Of a stretch of DNA of 64,000 bases, positions 59,800-64,000 are shown one piece after another. The DNA is from Nitrospira sp. (GTDB taxonomy: Bacteria; Nitrospirota; Nitrospiria; Nitrospirales; Nitrospiraceae). The DNA is taken from assembly GCA_024760525.1 (NCBI GenBank), contig CP060499.1, positions 1,922,001 through 1,986,000 of the forward strand, given 5' to 3'. The notes beneath the pieces were generated by a model. The model was not told the DNA's origin, did not search any database, and was given only the letters and a program-made list of their open reading frames with translations. The position numbers were made by a program, and so were the translations under genes. The stretch's first letter is position 1. The number at the start of each line of letters is the position of its first letter.

Positions 59800-60819
59800 A
59801 TGACGGACCGGGCCCTGAATGAGGCGGCAAGTGCCGTGCAGGGTCAACATGCCCTTTCGCTGCAGCGGCTGGAAGACCTCGCATCGGATGCCGTCTCCTC
59901 GCTGCAACGAAATGATGAGTTGGTGGTCGAGGCGCTTTCCGGACCCTCGGGGTCGCCGCTGATTACGAATCTCATCAATGTGGCCGTTCTGGGGACCAAA
60001 ATAGGAATAGGACTGGGGTACTACGGGGAAGAGCTGCACCAGTTGGCGCTGGCCGGCCTCGTCCATGATATCGGATTGTTCGCCGTGCCCAAATCGTTGG
60101 TCGCCAAGAGCGGCCGATTGACGCATGAAGAACGGACGCTCATTGAGCAACATCCCGAGCTCGGTTATCAGGTCATCGTCAAATGCGGCCCGGCCTACCA
60201 CTGGCTGGCACAGTTGACGCGCCAGGCTCACGAACGATGGAACGGACAGGGGTATCCCAATCGACTCAAGGGGAGGCAGATCAACGAGATGGCTCAGATT
60301 TGCGGGGTAGCCGACGTCTTCGATGCGTTGGTCAGCGAACGCCCGTATCGTCGCCGGTTGCTCCCGCATGAGGCCGTCAAGGAGATTCTCGTCGCCGAGC
60401 GGGAGACCTTTCCGCGTGAGATTCTGAAAGCGCTCGTCGAACAGTTATCCGTGTATCCGCTTGGGACGACCGTCCGATTGACGACCGGAGACGTGGGGAT
60501 CGTCGCTAAAGTGAATAGCCGGTATCCGCTTCGTCCCGTCGTGAAAGTTGATGAGCCGCGGGAGCACGACGAAGTCGTCACCCATGAGATTGATCTGTGC
60601 CTCGCTCCGTTGATCTCGGTCGCCGAGACACTCAATCCTCCCGCCGTCGGGCGTGTCAGATTCGGGGAGACCTCACCCAAAAGCCAGACGCCTGCGTCGG
60701 CGACGGTCGTGTCCGATCAGTTCACGTCGCTCCTTGAAAGTCTCGATGCGGTCGCATCGACGATCCAAGGGGTCGTTGAAACCCGCAAGGTCGTACCTTC
60801 CCCGGATTCTCCTCGATAG
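59800..60819 (+). CDS. HD-GYP-like protein with altered metal site
   Basis: A 339-residue protein from ATG 59800 (an AGGAG lies 10 nt upstream; ATG 59770 is an alternative). The HD-GYP fold is recognisable: LHQLALAGLVHDIGLFAVPK (His89-Asp90), HPELGY (His118), AHERWNGQGYPNRLKG (His144, GYP 151-153) and ICGVADVFDALVSERPYRRR. Canonical residues differ: the first His of the HSxNV motif is Asn57, HDIGK reads HDIGL, and HHE reads AHE. Catalytic c-di-GMP hydrolysis is therefore doubtful. It may bind c-di-GMP or act by protein contact in the chemosensory cluster. Confidence 0.85.
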   Translation: MTDRALNEAASAVQGQHALSLQRLEDLASDAVSSLQRNDELVVEALSGPSGSPLITNLINVAVLGTKIGIGLGYYGEELHQLALAGLVHDIGLFAVPKSLVAKSGRLTHEERTLIEQHPELGYQVIVKCGPAYHWLAQLTRQAHERWNGQGYPNRLKGRQINEMAQICGVADVFDALVSERPYRRRLLPHEAVKEILVAERETFPREILKALVEQLSVYPLGTTVRLTTGDVGIVAKVNSRYPLRPVVKVDEPREHDEVVTHEIDLCLAPLISVAETLNPPAVGRVRFGETSPKSQTPASATVVSDQFTSLLESLDAVASTIQGVVETRKVVPSPDSPR

Positions 60820-60999
60820 CTGCCCGGCCTTTCGCATCGGTCGAGATCCCCGTAAACGCGACGATCGGGTCCGCCCGCTGTTATCCACAACACAGATGTC
60901 GATTAGCAGGGCCCTCGTTCTTCACTTTGCTGGAGCGCGCGGGATCGTTATAATGCGTGGCCGGCTACCGGCGCATTGACAGAACTGGAAGGGAATACC

Positions 61000-61530
61000 G
61001 TGCCGAAACTCGTGACCGTTGAGCATCCTCAGCAAACCATGCAACAGGCTCAGGAATACGTGAAGATGTACATTCTGATGCCGTCCGGCCTTCTGGGGCT
61101 CATCTGTTTGATCGGGAGCGTCGGGGGGTTGGGGTACCAACTGCTCGCCACCGACAGCTATACCTGGGATACCTTTTATCAAAGCTCGGGACTGTTTCTG
61201 TCGGGTACCGGACTGGGCGCCGCGCAAACCCTGTATCAGCGGTACCTCTTGAAGGAATTTCCCAACGTGTTGGCCGCGCGCATGAGACAGGGGTTGAACA
61301 GACAGAAAGGGAAAGTCAAAAAGGGTTCCGAGCCTCCGGACATCGATCATCCGGGGCGGCAGTTGGTTCCGTTTGCGTATGTGCTGGGCACCGTTCTTCT
61401 GGTAGGAAGCGCCGTCGCCGCATTTTCCTATGGGCGTGTGCAGATGATTCCCGCGCTCTTGATGCCCTGGGCGGGGTTTTATTGGGCGAGACTGTTCTTG
61501 TGGCGGCGAGTGATTAAAATGGAGAAGTGA
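61000..61530 (+). CDS. Hypothetical membrane protein
   Basis: A 176-residue protein with about four hydrophobic segments: MYILMPSGLLGLICLIGSVG, GLFLSGTGLGAAQTL, PFAYVLGTVLLVGSAVAAFS and IPALLMPWAGFYWARLFLW. A basic loop (RMRQGLNRQKGKVKKGSEPP) lies between. Start is GTG 61000 with GGAAGGG 6 nt upstream; a TTG at 60976 also opens the frame. The family is not recognised. It is convergent with lpxD, 4 bp away. Confidence 0.6.
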   Translation: MPKLVTVEHPQQTMQQAQEYVKMYILMPSGLLGLICLIGSVGGLGYQLLATDSYTWDTFYQSSGLFLSGTGLGAAQTLYQRYLLKEFPNVLAARMRQGLNRQKGKVKKGSEPPDIDHPGRQLVPFAYVLGTVLLVGSAVAAFSYGRVQMIPALLMPWAGFYWARLFLWRRVIKMEK

Positions 61531-61534
61531 GCGG

Positions 61535-62635
61535 TCAGCGCTTCTTTGAACGGGCGGTCTTTGGTCCGGAAGCCCGCGGTGAAGATCGTTTGACCCGGGT
61601 TTCAAGTTCTGCCACGCGCTGCTCCAAATCCCGCACGAGTTGTTTCAATTCGGGCAGCTGGAAGATGACTCCCTGAATCTTGAAGGCTTTTTCACGCGGC
61701 ATCGCCGGGATTCCTCCGACGATCTGGTTCGACTCGATGCTGCGATTGACTCCGGCTTTGGCTGCGATCATCACTTGATCCCCTATGGTCAGATGATCGG
61801 AAAGCCCGGCCTGTCCACCGATCATGACATGGCGGCCGATCGTCGTGCTGCCGGCGATACCGACTTGGGCGACGAGAATGCAGTGCTCTCCCACTGTGAC
61901 ATTGTGGGCAATCTGGACGAGGTTGTCGACTTTCGTGCCCTGCTTCACGAGAGTTCGTCCGAACGTGGCACGGTCGATCGTCACGTTGGCTCCGAGTTCG
62001 ACATCGTCCTCGATGACGACGCCGCCGAGTTGAGGAATCTTATGATGGCGACCCTGATGCTGGACATATCCGAATCCGTCGGCTCCGATGACGGTTCCGC
62101 TGTGCACGATCACGCGCGCGCCAAGCGAACAGCTTTCGCGGACGACGACATTGGGATACAGGATGCAATCATCGCCGATCGTCGAGTCTGATCCGACGAA
62201 CACACCGGGATAGAGAGTCACCCGTTGGCCGATCGTGACGCGGTCGCCGAGGGTGACATACGGCCAGATAGACGGGTCGGCGCCGATCTTCACATCGGAG
62301 CCTCGGGTCACCTGTTCGCTGATGCCGCGGGGTGCCGGAGAGCGGACAAAGAATTTCTGCGCCACGCGGGCAAAGGCCAGCATCGGGTTGTCGACGACGA
62401 CCTGAGGGACCGCAAGATCGGCCTGATGCCGATGAACCAGCAGAGCCGCCACTTGCAGGTTGGTCGTGTCCTTCGCCATTTTGTCGTTGGTCATGAACGA
62501 CAAGGCATGTGGGTTGGGCTGACTCAGGCTCGTCAAGCCGGAAATCTGCGTTTGGCCGTCCCCATGAATCGCGCCTCCGACGACCTCGTGGATCTGAGCC
62601 AGTGTAATCGAAGACGGTGATTGAGGTGCGCTCAT
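61535..62635 (-). CDS. lpxD: UDP-3-O-acylglucosamine N-acyltransferase
   Basis: A 366-residue LpxD. The N-terminal uridine-binding part has QPNPHALSFMTNDKMAKDTT, and the central left-handed beta helix has many hexapeptide repeats. The catalytic His is likely His244 in VQIAHNVTVGEHCILVAQVG, as in E. coli. A C-terminal coiled helix (QLPELKQLVRDLEQRVAELE) and a short basic tail (PRASGPKTARSKKR) follow. It adds the N-linked acyl chain in lipid A synthesis. It overlaps the ACP gene by 4 bp and lies downstream of a KAS gene. Confidence 0.95.
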   Translation of the reverse strand: MSAPQSPSSITLAQIHEVVGGAIHGDGQTQISGLTSLSQPNPHALSFMTNDKMAKDTTNLQVAALLVHRHQADLAVPQVVVDNPMLAFARVAQKFFVRSPAPRGISEQVTRGSDVKIGADPSIWPYVTLGDRVTIGQRVTLYPGVFVGSDSTIGDDCILYPNVVVRESCSLGARVIVHSGTVIGADGFGYVQHQGRHHKIPQLGGVVIEDDVELGANVTIDRATFGRTLVKQGTKVDNLVQIAHNVTVGEHCILVAQVGIAGSTTIGRHVMIGGQAGLSDHLTIGDQVMIAAKAGVNRSIESNQIVGGIPAMPREKAFKIQGVIFQLPELKQLVRDLEQRVAELETRVKRSSPRASGPKTARSKKR

Positions 62636-63102
62636 CGGGCCGCAACCTTTTTCTTCGTTCTCCCTGCGACGGCGGAGACCTTCTTCGACTTCTTGGCGGC
62701 GGGTTTGGCGGCGGGTTTGGGGGCGACGGATTTTCCCCTCACCGTCTTCGCGGAAGTTGATTTGGCCGAGGTCGGCCTGCGCGAGGGGGATTTCGACTTG
62801 GACGCGGCCGGCGCCGATTTTGCCGACTCAGGCGCGGCGTCGGATTTCGGTTCAGCCAGCCGCCGTTGGACGTAGGCCGCCACCGAGCCGACCGTACTCA
62901 ACCCCGGGAGGTCCTGATCCGGGATTTGAAGTTTGAATCGCTCCTCGATCTCAAAGAGCAGTTCGATGATGGCGACCGAGTCGAGTCCGAGGTCGTCTCG
63001 GAGATGATGTGATTCGGTAATCGTCGCAGGGTCTCGCTTGAGATAGCTGGCCAAAGCTTGAACGATTTTGTCGGTCACTGCGCGGTCGGTCGGTTCAGTC
63101 AT
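62632..63102 (-). CDS. Acyl carrier protein with long basic tail
   Basis: A 156-residue protein. Residues 1-82 are a normal ACP: IVQALASYLKRDPATITESH, then DLGLDSVAIIELLFEIEERF with the phosphopantetheine Ser42. Residues ~83-156 are rich in Lys, Ala, Ser and Pro (SAKSTSAKTVRGKSVAPKP then KPAAKKSKKVS), like H1-histone tails. Ordinary ACPs are ~80 residues and acidic. The tail could bind membrane or nucleic acid, or be disordered. It lies between the KAS-like gene and lpxD, suggesting a dedicated carrier for this small acylation unit. Confidence 0.88.
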   Translation of the reverse strand: MTEPTDRAVTDKIVQALASYLKRDPATITESHHLRDDLGLDSVAIIELLFEIEERFKLQIPDQDLPGLSTVGSVAAYVQRRLAEPKSDAAPESAKSAPAASKSKSPSRRPTSAKSTSAKTVRGKSVAPKPAAKPAAKKSKKVSAVAGRTKKKVAAR

Positions 63103-63181
63103 TATGGGTACTCCTTCAGTGGAATGAGGCTCATCGTATCTGAGTTCGGCGAGGGGTCCTCACGATCATGCAACCGTCTTC

Positions 63182-64000
63182 TTACGCGACGAATTTTTTG
63201 AAGACAACCGTGGCATTGTTGCTGCCGAAGCCGAATGCGTTCAAGAGCGCGTAGCGAATCTTTCGCTCTTGGACCGCGCGTCGAATGCCGTCCAAGCGGC
63301 AGGCGGGGTCCGGCTCTTCGTAGTTGGCCGTGGGATGGATCTGCCCGGTATGGATCGATAACGTCGTCGCCACCGCTCCAAGCGCGCCCGCCGCGCCCAG
63401 CGTGTGGCCGATGAGCGACTTGGTGGCATTCACCGAGAGCTTGTCTGCGCGACTCTTGAACAGACTTCTGATGGCCTTGGTTTCGACGGCATCACCGATC
63501 GTCGTGGACGTGGCATGGGCGTTAATGTAGTCGACCTGATCCGGAGCGATGCCAGCCGATTCCAGACCGATCTTCATCGTGGTGCAGATTTCCTGGCCGT
63601 CTTCCTGGGGAATGACCATGTGATAGGCTTCGCTGGTGGCGGCGTATCCGGCGAGCTCCGCGTAGACTCTCGCTTTCCGTTTTTTGGCGTGCGCCCATGA
63701 TTCGACGATCAACGTCGCGGCGCCTTCGCCCATGACGAATCCGTCGCGGCGCCGGTCGAAGGGGCGCGATGCCCGCTCCGGAGCATCATTGAACTCGCTG
63801 GAGAGGGCGCGCAAGGAGCAAAATCCGGCAAAGACCAATGGGGTGATGCTCGCATCCGCGCCGACGGCGATGACCACATCGGCCTGTCCGGTTCGAATAC
63901 AGTGAAGAGCCTGACCCAGCGCGTGGGCACTGGACGAACAAGCCGTTGAGATGGTGAGATTCGGCCCTTTGGCGCCATGCGCCATGGCGACGATGCCCGA
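63182..64000 (-). CDS. Beta-ketoacyl-ACP synthase, KAS-II-like (5' end cut)
   Basis: A KAS I/II-type condensing enzyme, with 272 C-terminal residues visible; the frame is open to the window edge, so the N-terminus is missing. Catalytic residues: nucleophile Cys in LTISTACSSSAHALGQAL, His in INAHATSTTIGDAVETKAIR, and His in SVNATKSLIGHTLGAAGALG. The segment PDQVDYINAHATSTTIGDAV is FabF-like. It is followed 79 bp later by the ACP gene and lpxD on the same strand. Whether it is the housekeeping FabF or a dedicated enzyme cannot be decided here. Confidence 0.9.
   Translation of the reverse strand, partial: SGIVAMAHGAKGPNLTISTACSSSAHALGQALHCIRTGQADVVIAVGADASITPLVFAGFCSLRALSSEFNDAPERASRPFDRRRDGFVMGEGAATLIVESWAHAKKRKARVYAELAGYAATSEAYHMVIPQEDGQEICTTMKIGLESAGIAPDQVDYINAHATSTTIGDAVETKAIRSLFKSRADKLSVNATKSLIGHTLGAAGALGAVATTLSIHTGQIHPTANYEEPDPACRLDGIRRAVQERKIRYALLNAFGFGSNNATVVFKKFVA

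Noticed and set aside
1..64000. CRISPR arrays, IS elements, rRNA genes, prophage genes
   Set aside because: I looked for regular spaced repeats, transposase motifs, rRNA and phage structural signatures and saw none.

Overview
The window reads as chromosomal DNA of a moderately GC-rich Gram-negative bacterium. It carries LpxD (lipid A), a TonB-dependent receptor, many lipoproteins and a Pil-Chp-like chemosensory cluster. The protein set and gene neighbourhoods (GcvH-LpdA-ComEA-TyrS, a late-cobalamin cluster, GT2/methyltransferase fusions) look most like Nitrospira (Nitrospirota). That assignment is inference from recognition; no rRNA or other phylogenetic marker is present to settle it.

Positions 1-18.6 kb hold mostly solitary genes on both strands: the 3' end of a sulfite-oxidase-type molybdoenzyme, a GT2 glycosyltransferase, a 1435-residue Lhr-type helicase, several lipoproteins and secreted small proteins, an AraC/carboxymuconolactone-decarboxylase/DUF1272/DJ-1 neighbourhood with gene debris, a PII-like protein, a cytochrome P450, an MHS-type MFS transporter and a lytic transglycosylase-like protein. 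A secreted coiled-coil gene at 11.6 kb has a decayed relative just upstream. From 18.8 to 25.6 kb there is a likely 25-residue membrane peptide, a methyltransferase-glycosyltransferase fusion with a second methyltransferase, ndk, gcvH, lpdA, comEA-like and tyrS.

Positions 25.7-31.9 kb are an accessory-looking zone: a stand-alone SIR2-like protein, an unrecognised protein, a likely 49-residue small protein, a DUF3943 protein, a tRNA-Gly(CCC) whose 3' end is repeated exactly 174 bp downstream around several hairpins, a lipoprotein and rpmB.

Positions 32.0-48.9 kb form a dense cobalamin regulon. One cobalamin riboswitch, ending in a terminator, precedes btuF-btuC-btuD and a nitrilase-family gene. 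A second, apparently with a different expression platform, precedes btuB followed by cobB, cobO, a CWC-type Cys-rich protein, bluB, a PduO-type adenosyltransferase, cobU, cobT, cobS, cbiB, threonine-phosphate decarboxylase, cbiZ and cobQ, mostly with 4-bp stop/start overlaps. Together these cover corrinoid uptake, remodelling, adenosylation, lower-ligand synthesis and nucleotide-loop assembly. Corrin-ring synthesis genes are not in the window.

Positions 49.2-60.8 kb hold a Pil-Chp-like chemosensory operon: response regulator, CheW, PilJ-like MCP, CheA hybrid with three Hpt domains, two more CheW-like proteins, a receiver/coiled-coil protein, an Hpt-like protein lacking the phospho-histidine, an ExeA-like ATPase and an HD-GYP-like protein with altered metal ligands. 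The window closes on the minus strand with a KAS-II-like synthase (cut by the edge), an acyl carrier protein with a long basic tail, and lpxD.
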